Assembly: GCA_017613485.1 (NCBI GenBank) | Contig: JAGADS010000110.1 | Span: 1-14,591 of the forward strand | Direction of reading: 5' to 3' | Length of the DNA: 14,591 bases | Source of the DNA: Treponema sp. | Lineage (GTDB): Bacteria > Spirochaetota > Spirochaetia > Treponematales > Treponemataceae | Part shown: positions 1 to 5,713 of the stretch, piece by piece | Numbering within the stretch: the first letter of the stretch is position 1 | Layout: the number at the start of each line of letters is the position of its first letter | The notes under the pieces: generated by a model | The model's database searches: none | The model's input: the letters and a program-made list of their open reading frames with translations, nothing else | What the model was told of the DNA's origin: nothing | Made by a program: the position numbers and the translations under genes

Positions 1-23
1 ACCAGAGTTTGAGGATGTAGAAA

Positions 24-368
24 ATGAAAAGACTGGTAACAATTAGCACTGATTGCACAGGAACTCTTGAGTATTATCTCGAAAAACTAATGCTGGAGGA
101 TTTTGAAAAGCTTTATGAACTTTTGTCTGAAATGGGCATTCATTTTTTATTGAAACCTGTAAATGGTTCCTGGCTGACGGAAGAAGATATTGAATCCATA
201 AACAAAAGTTTGCAGGAGTTTGAGCTAACATATCAAAACTTAGACAAACTTTTGCTGTCGCCTAGTGATTTTACCCAAAATGAAATATTACCAAATGAAA
301 GTCTTTTGAAAAATCTTAGACGACAATATGATTGCATTTCTTTGGAGTATGAAGATTTAAAAAAATAG
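24..368 (+). CDS. Hypothetical protein, 114 aa, with a possible -1 frame extension
   Basis: I do not recognise this protein. It is small, acidic, rich in leucine and glutamate, and probably mostly helical, with no signal peptide or membrane segment. The start at 24 is supported by a GAGG box at 11-14 with suitable spacing. The frame stops at a TAG (366-368) placed directly after a run of seven A (359-365). In the -1 frame the sequence stays open and protein-like from 365 to a TGA at 464-466. The gene may therefore be the front part of a protein of about 147 residues, either broken by a one-base indel or joined by ribosomal slippage. It lies in an A+T-rich run of short same-strand genes. Confidence is good that it is coding and nil for function. 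Confidence 0.7.
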   Translation: MKRLVTISTDCTGTLEYYLEKLMLEDFEKLYELLSEMGIHFLLKPVNGSWLTEEDIESINKSLQEFELTYQNLDKLLLSPSDFTQNEILPNESLLKNLRRQYDCISLEYEDLKK

Positions 369-466
369 CTGCTTCAAACGAATACGCACAGAAAGTTTAT
401 GGAGCATATTCTAAGTTTGAAGCAATCTGTAAAGAGATAGGACTTATTCCACCTCACAAAAAATGA
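365..466 (+). pseudogene. -1 frame continuation of the 24-368 gene
   Basis: Reading from ATA at 365-367 gives 33 codons (beginning I-A-A-S-N-E-Y-A-Q and ending with G-L-I-P-P-H-K-K) before TGA at 464-466. There is no start codon or ribosome-binding site of its own at the front. The composition, with charged and aromatic residues alternating like a helix, resembles real protein, and the frame begins exactly where the upstream gene stops. The junction is the run TTTAAAAAAAT, which contains both T-TTA-AAA and A-AAA-AAA heptamers in the correct phase for -1 slippage. The two alternatives are a decayed gene with an indel in the A run, or a programmed frameshift. A chance open stretch of 33 codons is also possible. 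Confidence 0.5.
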
Positions 467-480
467 TTTTACATTATCGG

Positions 481-499
481 ATTCTCATTTTCTGAGAAT
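481..499. promoter_or_regulatory. Palindromic ATTCTCA-N5-TGAGAAT element upstream of the 546 gene
   Basis: This is a perfect 7-base inverted repeat, ATTCTCA (481-487) and TGAGAAT (493-499), with a TTTTC spacer. It sits about 47 bases before the start at 546. Two other loci in this window carry a related palindrome (3097-3113 and 5730-5746), each also upstream of a gene or gene remnant, and all three are followed by an A+T-rich stretch like TGATAT...TTTTTAT. A shared operator is plausible. A short RNA hairpin is the alternative. Confidence 0.4.
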
Positions 500-545
500 A
501 CAGGATGATATAGTTTTTATGAAAATAAAACGAAGGGGGCAAAAA

Positions 546-1070
546 ATGAGTCTTATGTCGTTAGGTATTAAAATGAACGCTTTGCAAAAAGGGATTAAGG
601 AAGGAAGATTTACAACAAAAGAGCAGGTCAAAGTCGCTGCACAGGAGCTGAATGTAAGTGCCTCTGTTGGATATGAAAATCTTAGCGATGAGGAAAAAGG
701 GCTCTGGTATGAACAGCTCGCGGAAAATCTTTTTGCAAATCAAAACAACTGTGTTCCATGCTTTGTTGATATAGGATTTGGCCGTGAACTGATTGACCAT
801 TCTGCAGGTTGGACAAATTATTCAGTTCCTAAAAAACAGCATTGGAAGTTCATAGTAACGCGCGATAAATATCCGGCTTGGCAATTCAACGCAATCGTAT
901 GTACATATTGCAGGGAAGAAGCTCTGCTGATTGTGAAAAAGTTTTTTGAAGATTTTGGCGGACTTGGCTTTAGGTATGAGGAGCCGTCACCAAAAACAGA
1001 ACACAAAGCAACGTGGGTAGAAATCAGCGCGAAGAAGACCGGAACATATCGGGAGTTTATAAAAAACTAA
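546..1070 (+). CDS. Hypothetical protein, 174 aa, with two CxxC pairs
   Basis: I do not recognise this family. The start at 546 is chosen over an in-frame ATG at 519 because GAAGGGGG (532-539) is correctly spaced from 546, while 519 has only a distant AGGA. The first 60 residues look like a small helical module (repeated K/E with a threonine-lysine turn). The rest is richer in aromatic residues and probably mixed alpha/beta. Cysteines fall as C69-x-x-C72 and C119-x-x-C122, a spacing that could bind one zinc ion, although no known zinc-ribbon signature is complete. There is no signal peptide or membrane segment. It ends 47 bases before the DnaB-like gene on the same strand, so the two may share a transcript. 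Confidence 0.75.
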   Translation: MSLMSLGIKMNALQKGIKEGRFTTKEQVKVAAQELNVSASVGYENLSDEEKGLWYEQLAENLFANQNNCVPCFVDIGFGRELIDHSAGWTNYSVPKKQHWKFIVTRDKYPAWQFNAIVCTYCREEALLIVKKFFEDFGGLGFRYEEPSPKTEHKATWVEISAKKTGTYREFIKN

Positions 1071-1117
1071 TTCACTTAGAAATTCAATATGAGGAAAAAC
1101 ATAAGGAGGTATTCAAC

Positions 1118-1942
1118 ATGGAAAAGGAAATAATGGACGGTAAAACTATTACAGAAAAGGCGATGAACTTAATAGATGAGAGACATAAAACTAAAGAAAC
1201 GTGTACTGGAATTACTTCTGGATTTTTGTATCTTGATCAAATGACTTTAGGGTTTCAAAATTCAGACCTGATAATCATTGGCAGTAAGCCTGATGTCGGT
1301 AAAACAGCTCTTGCTTTGTCTATGATTCATAATATTGCCATCGGAAACAAAATCCCCTGCGGCTTACTTTCACTTGAAGAATCCTGTGCAACAATAGGTG
1401 TTCAATTATTATCACAGATAGCAGAAGTAAATTTACAGAAGATTAATCATGGCTTGCTAAATGAAGATGAACTTAGAAAAATCAACGACAGTGCAGAAAA
1501 ACTCTCGGATTCACCAGTCTATATCTCAGATATTCCAGGGCTGAATTTTTCAAAACTAAGTGAGCTGGCAAAGTGTATGGTAAAAGAAAATAATACCAAA
1601 ATTCTTTTCATCGATTATTTAAATCTAATTGAAACTGAAAATTCTGGATGCTCTTGCTATGATGCAAGATCTAAAATCGCTGTCTCACTAAAAAACCTTG
1701 CAAAAGAACTTTGTTTTCCTATTGTTGTACTGTGCCAGATTTCCCGTGACTCAAAAAAAATTAATCCTAACATAGAACAAACTTCAGATATTCTTCTGTA
1801 TTTGCAAAGAAATGAAGGTAAGAAATTTGCTTCCTCACCCGAAGCAAAAATAATTGTTGCAAAAAATAATCACGGTTCTTTAGGAAAGTTTTTTGTGAAT
1901 TTTAATCAGGAATGTTATAGATTCACAGATGAGAAATACTAA
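1118..1942 (+). CDS. Stand-alone DnaB-type helicase core (RecA-like ATPase), 274 aa
   Basis: The protein matches the C-terminal motor domain of the replicative helicase DnaB and lacks the N-terminal primase-binding domain. Walker A is GSKPDVGKT (residues 55-63). The SLEE stretch (about 85-88) corresponds to the DnaB SLEMS motif with the catalytic Glu. The YISDIPGL segment (135-142) is also typical. Walker B is ILFIDYLNLI (162-171), followed by CQISR (206-210). Compared with DnaB the piece after CQISR is shortened, and the usual K-x-R near the end (AK-N/Q-RNG) reads AKNNHG (248-253), so the expected arginine finger appears to be missing. Full DnaB is about 450 residues; this one is 274. The start at 1118 follows AAGGAGG with ideal spacing, although the frame is open from 1013. 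It is likely an accessory or phage- or plasmid-derived paralogue rather than the chromosomal replicative helicase. Confidence 0.85.
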   Translation: MEKEIMDGKTITEKAMNLIDERHKTKETCTGITSGFLYLDQMTLGFQNSDLIIIGSKPDVGKTALALSMIHNIAIGNKIPCGLLSLEESCATIGVQLLSQIAEVNLQKINHGLLNEDELRKINDSAEKLSDSPVYISDIPGLNFSKLSELAKCMVKENNTKILFIDYLNLIETENSGCSCYDARSKIAVSLKNLAKELCFPIVVLCQISRDSKKINPNIEQTSDILLYLQRNEGKKFASSPEAKIIVAKNNHGSLGKFFVNFNQECYRFTDEKY

Positions 1943-1963
1943 CAGTATTCGGAGGAATTCAAC

Positions 1964-2173
1964 ATGGAAAGAGAAAAACCACGCAATAAGCCATTTGCAA
2001 ATCTGTATATATGGATTCGCAATTTTGATGTTTACAAGAGACATAATCCTTTTAAACTTTTGTTGCATTATATTGCCTACAGAATGTGGGATTTTCAGGA
2101 AGACAAAGAGTTTAATATGTATTTCTTAAACAAACGAAAGACAAAGATAAATTATATCAGTTTTCCCCGCTAG
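1964..2173 (+). CDS. Small basic hypothetical protein, 69 aa
   Basis: A short gene begins 21 bases after the DnaB-like gene. Its Shine-Dalgarno site GGAGG (1951-1955) and initiation region are almost identical to those of the preceding gene: 19 of 20 bases from GGAGG through ATGGAAA match. The product is strongly basic and aromatic (many Lys, Arg, Phe, Tyr) with no recognisable domain. The middle stretch around FKLLLHYIAYRMW is amphipathic rather than a clear membrane segment. A different frame over the same bases (1929-2129) lacks a ribosome-binding site and is discounted. I cannot assign a function. Confidence 0.6.
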   Translation: MEREKPRNKPFANLYIWIRNFDVYKRHNPFKLLLHYIAYRMWDFQEDKEFNMYFLNKRKTKINYISFPR

Positions 2174-2249
2174 CTGTTTACGTCATTGTTTTTTAAGATG
2201 AAAAGTGAATATGATGCCAAAAAGTTGGATAATAATCAGGAGAAATAAT

Positions 2250-2798
2250 ATGAGTATTAACATCACCAACGAACAAATTATCGCACTCTTCCCATCAAAA
2301 GCCGTTCGCGAATATTTGACAAAAATCAACTGGCAATTCAATGAACGCGATAAAGAAATTCTCTACCGCTATCTTGCCTTAAACGAAGAACCTGCTTACG
2401 AAGATGACTATGTCACAATCCCTTTTCCATTCCGAAGCGGCGACCTTGTTTATGTGATAGGTGACGAAAAACGAATTGGTGTTTTCTACAGCTGTAAGGA
2501 TGATAAAGAGTTTTTCGAATTGGATGCAAGAACAAAAGATTTTTCAGACTGGACAGATGCAGGCAGTACACGAGTAGAATTTCTTGAACCAGATGGGCAT
2601 TTCGTTCATGAGCATCCGTATGCATATAATCTTGAATACGCGAAATTGCCAGAAGATTCTGATAAGAGAGTTCATACAATAAAAGATAATCCGTATAAGA
2701 ATGCTCTGGAAATCGCTTCAGAACTCATCCGCGGAACAAACAGTTCTATTGAATGTTTGCAAATGTATTGTGAAGAGTATGCGAGGAAGAAGAAGTGA
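2250..2798 (+). CDS. Hypothetical protein, 182 aa
   Basis: I do not recognise this family. The start at 2250 is supported by AGGAGA (2238-2243). Upstream in-frame ATGs at 2205-2214 have no ribosome-binding site and would add an unlikely N-terminus. The N-terminal third is helical and begins MSINITNEQI. The middle part (about 60-100, around FRSGDLVYVIGDEKRIGVFY) has the alternating hydrophobic pattern of a beta-rich fold. The C-terminus is helical, acidic and then basic (ending in ARKKK). There is no signal peptide or membrane segment. A 76-base gap separates it from the 69-aa gene, with no terminator seen, so co-transcription is possible. Confidence 0.75.
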   Translation: MSINITNEQIIALFPSKAVREYLTKINWQFNERDKEILYRYLALNEEPAYEDDYVTIPFPFRSGDLVYVIGDEKRIGVFYSCKDDKEFFELDARTKDFSDWTDAGSTRVEFLEPDGHFVHEHPYAYNLEYAKLPEDSDKRVHTIKDNPYKNALEIASELIRGTNSSIECLQMYCEEYARKKK

Positions 2799-2872
2799 AA
2801 ATCAACATAAACACCGCCATGCTTGGCCAAACACATGACGGCAGGGGGAAAGTTATTTACTTTTTCAACTGA
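2795..2872 (+). pseudogene. Possible 25-codon remnant overlapping the preceding stop
   Basis: A GTG at 2795-2797 overlaps the TGA of the 182-aa gene (GTGA). It is preceded by GAGGAAGAAG and opens 25 codons (V-K-I-N-I-N-T-A-M-L-G-Q-T-H-D-G, then R-G-K-V and a hydrophobic end) before TGA at 2870-2872. The front looks like the start of a folded domain and the frame then ends abruptly. It also runs a few bases into the 3' end of the minus-strand gene. A truncated gene or a tiny translationally coupled peptide are both possible, and chance is not excluded. Confidence 0.3.
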
Positions 2873-3033
2873 TGATTACGTGGAAACTGATCTAACTGTT
2901 TAGATTTCATTTCGTAAGTATTATCAGTTATTCTTTTCAACCTATGAAGTTCATCAAGCTTAGCTCGCACCATAGCGAGATCAGCATACGAATTGATTTC
3001 ATAGATTTGATTTGCCAAATGAAATGCAGCCAT
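2857..3033 (-). CDS. Small hypothetical protein, 58 aa, minus strand
   Basis: On the minus strand ATG at 3033 is preceded by AAGGAGGAG with ideal spacing, one of the strongest ribosome-binding sites in the window. The frame runs 58 codons to TAA at 2857-2859. The product starts MAAFHLANQIYEI, is predicted wholly helical, and contains a heptad-like stretch (ADLAMVRAKLDELHRLKRI) that could form a coiled coil, ending in a basic tail. It is oriented against the surrounding plus-strand genes and diverges from the 109-aa gene at 3154. The intervening 3034-3153 must hold promoters for both; a TATAAT for this strand lies at 3081-3086. The small size and isolated orientation would suit a small regulator or antitoxin, but nothing in the sequence proves that. 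Confidence 0.65.
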   Translation of the reverse strand: MAAFHLANQIYEINSYADLAMVRAKLDELHRLKRITDNTYEMKSKQLDQFPRNHQLKK

Positions 3034-3080
3034 AGTTACTCCTCCTTATATTAAGTTTTTCTTCAGCCAAAGATATTAGT

Positions 3081-3145
3081 ATTATACAGCATCAAATTCT
3101 CATAAAATGAGAAACACCTGTGATATTATATTTTTATACAGGAGG
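3081..3145. promoter_or_regulatory. Divergent control region with TTCTCAT/ATGAGAA palindrome (repeat copy A)
   Basis: This stretch separates the minus-strand 58-aa gene from the plus-strand 109-aa gene. It contains a perfect inverted repeat, TTCTCAT (3097-3103) and ATGAGAA (3107-3113), with an AAA spacer. A minus-strand TATAAT is at 3081-3086, and plus-strand -10-like TATTAT/TATATT at 3124-3132 comes before the AGGAGG of the next gene. No good -35 box is visible for either direction, so the palindrome may be where an activator or repressor binds. Bases 3081-3119 recur at 5714-5752 with 34 of 39 positions identical. Confidence 0.45.
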
Positions 3146-3153
3146 AAATGAAC

Positions 3154-3483
3154 ATGAAATACAGCAACTGTTTAATTGGGGCGATAAAGGCAAAGATAAA
3201 AAACAGGAAAGTTGAGATCCACACGTTTCCTTTCGCACTTAACAATAACCAGCTTCACTTCTACTGGGTAGATAAGGCTGAGAACAAAATGTATCATTAC
3301 TGCCTTCCCGGAAGCACAAAATTCTGCGTACCCCTGTTTAAAGGTGAGCTAAAGGTTAGAAGCCGTTCTCTCTTTGGATTAAAGATGATGAAGGAAATGA
3401 AGGAAAAAAACTGGTCCCAGAAAAAAATATCCAGGACCTTAAACAGAATGGGATTGGGGGATTTACACCTGCTGGATGATTAA
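3154..3483 (+). CDS. Hypothetical protein, 109 aa; intact copy of a partly duplicated locus
   Basis: I do not recognise this protein. Two in-frame ATGs exist; 3154 is preferred because AGGAGG (3140-3145) is 8 bases away, while 3148 is only 2 bases from it. The N-terminal 70 residues have alternating hydrophobic residues suggesting a beta-rich fold. The C-terminal 35 are basic and helical (KMMKEMKEKNWSQKKISRTL), possibly nucleic-acid binding. The protein ends MGLGDLHLLDD. Its upstream element and last codons reappear at 5714-5831 with the body of the gene missing, so it belongs to a repeated locus that brackets the methyltransferase-like module. It sits 137 bases before that module. Confidence 0.7.
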   Translation: MKYSNCLIGAIKAKIKNRKVEIHTFPFALNNNQLHFYWVDKAENKMYHYCLPGSTKFCVPLFKGELKVRSRSLFGLKMMKEMKEKNWSQKKISRTLNRMGLGDLHLLDD

Positions 3484-3497
3484 TAACTCACTACTTG

Positions 3498-3517
3498 CTT
3501 GAATATAAAAATTCAAG
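3498..3517. promoter_or_regulatory. CTTGAAT-N6-ATTCAAG interrupted palindrome (possible operator)
   Basis: A perfect 7-base inverted repeat (3498-3504 and 3511-3517) with an A+T spacer of 6 lies just upstream of the -35 box of the methyltransferase-like gene. The same half-sites recur inverted on the other side of the promoter (3566-3572 and 3595-3601, 22 bases apart). No T-tract follows that would make it a typical terminator. The layout suggests an operator, and the spacing suits a bipartite site read by two identical specificity half-domains. Confidence 0.45.
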
Positions 3518-3524
3518 AAAAACC

Positions 3525-3553
3525 TTGACATTCCGATATTTATGTTGTATATT
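3525..3553 (+). promoter_or_regulatory. Sigma-70-type promoter for the methyltransferase-specificity fusion
   Basis: TTGACA (3525-3530) and TATATT (3548-3553) are separated by 17 bases, a near-consensus housekeeping promoter. Transcription would start near 3560, giving a leader of about 60 bases that contains the second CTTGAAT/ATTCAAG pair. Paired boxes on both sides are the usual arrangement for autoregulation. Confidence 0.7.
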
Positions 3554-3565
3554 ATAATTAGATTG

Positions 3566-3601
3566 CTTGAATAAGGTAATAAATGCAATTTCTGATTCAA
3601 G
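3566..3601. promoter_or_regulatory. Second CTTGAAT...ATTCAAG inverted pair in the leader
   Basis: CTTGAAT (3566-3572) and ATTCAAG (3595-3601) flank a 22-base spacer between the promoter and the start at 3620. The 11 bases TTGCTTGAATA at 3563-3573 repeat those at 3495-3505 exactly. It could be a second operator, or a weak stem in the mRNA leader just before the Shine-Dalgarno site. Confidence 0.35.
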
Positions 3602-3619
3602 CCTACATGGAGGACTTTT

Positions 3620-5278
3620 ATGTCTTATGCAAAGCATTTTTATGTAGACAGGGCAATGCAGCAGTTCAACTTTCCTGCAAATGGCGAAGGACTAATAATC
3701 AGATATGTTATTCCTTTTGCCGCTTTTGTTGCTAAGAAAAACGGTCTTGCACTTTCTGTTACTGTAGCAGAGGCTCTTTGTGGCGATGATGTTCCTAGTG
3801 CTGTAAAAGAGTTTATTTCGGGTGACGGAGCTAAGTGGGCTAAAAGCACTCTTGAGACTTTTGAAAAGGTTTCAGCTGAAGACATTAAAAGTTACCTCAC
3901 AGACAAGATTGATGAAGGGAATGCCCGGCTTGGACTTAAGGACATGGTTGTAACAATACCTTCTTCTCTCAACGACTTGTGTGCAAGCACTCTGGATATT
4001 CGCAAGAATGATTCTGTTGCAGATCTTGGTGCAGGATTCGGTTCTTTCCTTATTCACGTTGCAAAAAACTTTCCATGTAAGAAGCTCGAAGGAATTGAAA
4101 TTAATCAGAGAATCAGGATCTTTGGAAGCATGCTTTCATATCTTGAAGATGTGTCTCCAGAGATTAAGCTTGCCGATGTCTTGAAGCTTGATGAAGGCAT
4201 TCAATACGACAAGATTCTTGCATTCCCGACTCTTAATTCTGACATGGTGATTCCATTCATCGAAAAGATTTTAAAACTTCTTTCTGATAAGGGACGTGCT
4301 GTAGTATTTCTGTTTCAGGGCTTCCTGTTCAATGAAGGTCACGGCCTGAAAGAGATACGTCAGAAGCTGATTGACGGTGGTTTTGTTGAAGCGGTTATTG
4401 AACTTCCTGCCGGGGTTTTACAGCCATACACTATGGTAAATACTGCACTGCTTGTTTTATCAAGGAACAACAAGTCTGTTCGGATTGTTGATGCCAGCGG
4501 CTTTTATGAGAATACAAGGAGAGGTGCAAGTACACTTACTGAAGATGCCGCAAAATCAATTCATCTCATGCTGGGTAAAGACAGCGAAAAATCTCGCAGT
4601 ATCAAAAATCAGGAGATTAAAGCCAAGGATTATAAGCTGACATCGCGGACTTATTTCCTCGAAGAAAAAATATCACTTGGCGGTGTAAAGGAATACGTAA
4701 AGCTTTCTGATCTTGCTGAGACGAAAATCATGCGTGGCGCTCAGATAAAGGCATCGGAGCTTGAGGAGCTTGGAAGTGACGAGGACACAGGAATCTATTA
4801 TGCCTTTGCAAAGGACATAAAGGATAACCGTCTTGCTTCGGATCTTAAGGCTATTAAGGAGATTGATAAAAAGCTTGAGAACATCGTGCTCAAAGATGGT
4901 GACATTCTGCTTGTAATGGCAATGACCGAAACTCTAAAAGCTGCGTATGTTGAGAATCTTAACGGAAGGAAAATCATTCCTGCCAGCAATATCTACATAA
5001 TACGTCTTGATAAGAAAAAGATTCTGCCGTTGTACTTCAAGATGCTTTTGGAAACAGAGCAGGCACTGCAGATTTTCAATGCCTTCTGCGGAAGTGCAAC
5101 AATCAAGTCTATCAGCGTGGATTTTCTGAACAGGCTTCATATTCCACTGCCACCGCTTGAAGTACAAAAAAAACTGGTTAGAAAATACAGTGAGATAGAG
5201 AATGAGAGCGAGTCCCTCAAACAACGGCTCGCGGCTCTGGCAAAGGAAAAGGGTGAGGTCCTGGCTTCACTCTTTTGA
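3620..5278 (+). CDS. HsdM-HsdS (half) fusion, type I methyltransferase-like, probably inactive
   Basis: Residues 1-110 are an N-terminal helical region. Residues 111-340 match the N6-adenine methyltransferase fold of HsdM, with SAM-binding motif I DLGAGFGSF (135-143), the acidic strand end EGIEIN (157-162), and the later GRAVVFLFQGFLF and LPAGVLQPYTMVNTALLVLSR stretches. From about 360 to 552 it resembles one half of HsdS: VKLSDL, GDILL, ASNIYIIRL, the IPLPPLEVQKKLV signature (507-519), then a helical spacer. The catalytic motif IV (NPPF) should follow YDKILA but reads FPTL (202-205), so the Asn needed for adenine methylation is absent. No HsdR is in the window. The start at 3620 has GGAGG at 3609-3613. 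A homodimer would present two identical target-recognition domains and read an interrupted palindrome. Possible roles are a DNA-binding regulator, a partner for a methylase elsewhere, or a decayed enzyme. Confidence 0.85.
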   Translation: MSYAKHFYVDRAMQQFNFPANGEGLIIRYVIPFAAFVAKKNGLALSVTVAEALCGDDVPSAVKEFISGDGAKWAKSTLETFEKVSAEDIKSYLTDKIDEGNARLGLKDMVVTIPSSLNDLCASTLDIRKNDSVADLGAGFGSFLIHVAKNFPCKKLEGIEINQRIRIFGSMLSYLEDVSPEIKLADVLKLDEGIQYDKILAFPTLNSDMVIPFIEKILKLLSDKGRAVVFLFQGFLFNEGHGLKEIRQKLIDGGFVEAVIELPAGVLQPYTMVNTALLVLSRNNKSVRIVDASGFYENTRRGASTLTEDAAKSIHLMLGKDSEKSRSIKNQEIKAKDYKLTSRTYFLEEKISLGGVKEYVKLSDLAETKIMRGAQIKASELEELGSDEDTGIYYAFAKDIKDNRLASDLKAIKEIDKKLENIVLKDGDILLVMAMTETLKAAYVENLNGRKIIPASNIYIIRLDKKKILPLYFKMLLETEQALQIFNAFCGSATIKSISVDFLNRLHIPLPPLEVQKKLVRKYSEIENESESLKQRLAALAKEKGEVLASLF

Positions 5279-5374
5279 TCTAAAAAAATAAAAAGAAATC
5301 GATTTTTCTCTCTATGTTTTTTGCTTTGTCATGCGGCAAGGCAGGGGGAGTCGTCGTCTCTTCACAAAAATACC

Positions 5375-5399
5375 GGTGGTTGACCTTGTCGAAACCACC
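5375..5399. repeat. GGTGGTT/AACCACC palindromic repeat unit
   Basis: GGTGGTT (5375-5381) and AACCACC (5393-5399) form a perfect 7-base stem. Inside it GAC and GTC can pair around CTT, leaving GA bulged. I recall sequences of this kind (GTGGTT...GTCGAAACCAC) as short dispersed repeats in many bacterial genomes, but only one copy is in this window. It lies just before the AGGAGG of the XRE gene and could fold in the mRNA, damping translation, or act as a weak transcription barrier after the fusion gene. Confidence 0.5.
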
Positions 5400-5419
5400 A
5401 TGCTACACAGGAGGATTTT

Positions 5420-5671
5420 ATGAACATGGAAACAAAAGCCACCAGAAACACTTATTCAGAGTTCCTCGAATTCAATCTTCAGGATGCAGTTTCGGAGAAT
5501 GTTAAGCATTGCATTGAGGAATCAGGCCTTACAGCCGAGCAGATAAGTTACCGTTCAAACCTCTCTATCGCAACAATCTATCGGCTAAAATCAGGCCAGA
5601 ACATTTCAATTCATGGAATCTGTGCACTGGCAGAGGCATTGGGGAAAGACTGGCGTGCGTTCTTTGAGTGA
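5420..5671 (+). CDS. XRE-family helix-turn-helix regulator, 83 aa
   Basis: Residues 23-82 form a Cro/C1-type DNA-binding domain. ESGLTAEQISYRSNLS (34-49) is helix 2 and the turn, IATIYRLKSGQ (50-60) is the recognition helix, and NISIHGICALAEALG (61-75) closes the bundle with the usual I-xx-L-xx-LA-AL-G pattern. There is no second domain, so it is likely a small dimeric repressor or antitoxin-like regulator. The start at 5420 has AGGAGG at 5409-5414; ATG at 5426 is an in-frame alternative. It lies 141 bases after the fusion gene on the same strand, with no strong terminator between them. It is the obvious candidate to bind one of the palindromic elements in this region, though which one is unknown. 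Confidence 0.85.
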   Translation: MNMETKATRNTYSEFLEFNLQDAVSENVKHCIEESGLTAEQISYRSNLSIATIYRLKSGQNISIHGICALAEALGKDWRAFFE

Positions 5672-5713
5672 GGAGAATAAACCATGTAAAAAAGTATAAA
5701 GGTATATAAAAGG

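Noticed and set aside
1929..2129. 66-codon frame overlapping the 69-aa gene
   Set aside because: It starts inside the end of the DnaB-like gene without a ribosome-binding site, while the 1964 start in another frame has a clear GGAGG.
5279..5315. Terminator after the fusion gene
   Set aside because: AAATCGATTT with nearby T residues is a short A+T-only palindrome. It is too weak to call.
5314..5505. Open frame of 63 codons between the fusion and the XRE gene
   Set aside because: It has no ribosome-binding site, reads through the palindromic repeat at 5375-5399 and overlaps the XRE gene in another frame.
3484..5671. Complete type I restriction-modification system
   Set aside because: There is no HsdR-like helicase/nuclease gene, only half an HsdS, and the catalytic NPPF motif is absent. 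A working restriction system is not supported.
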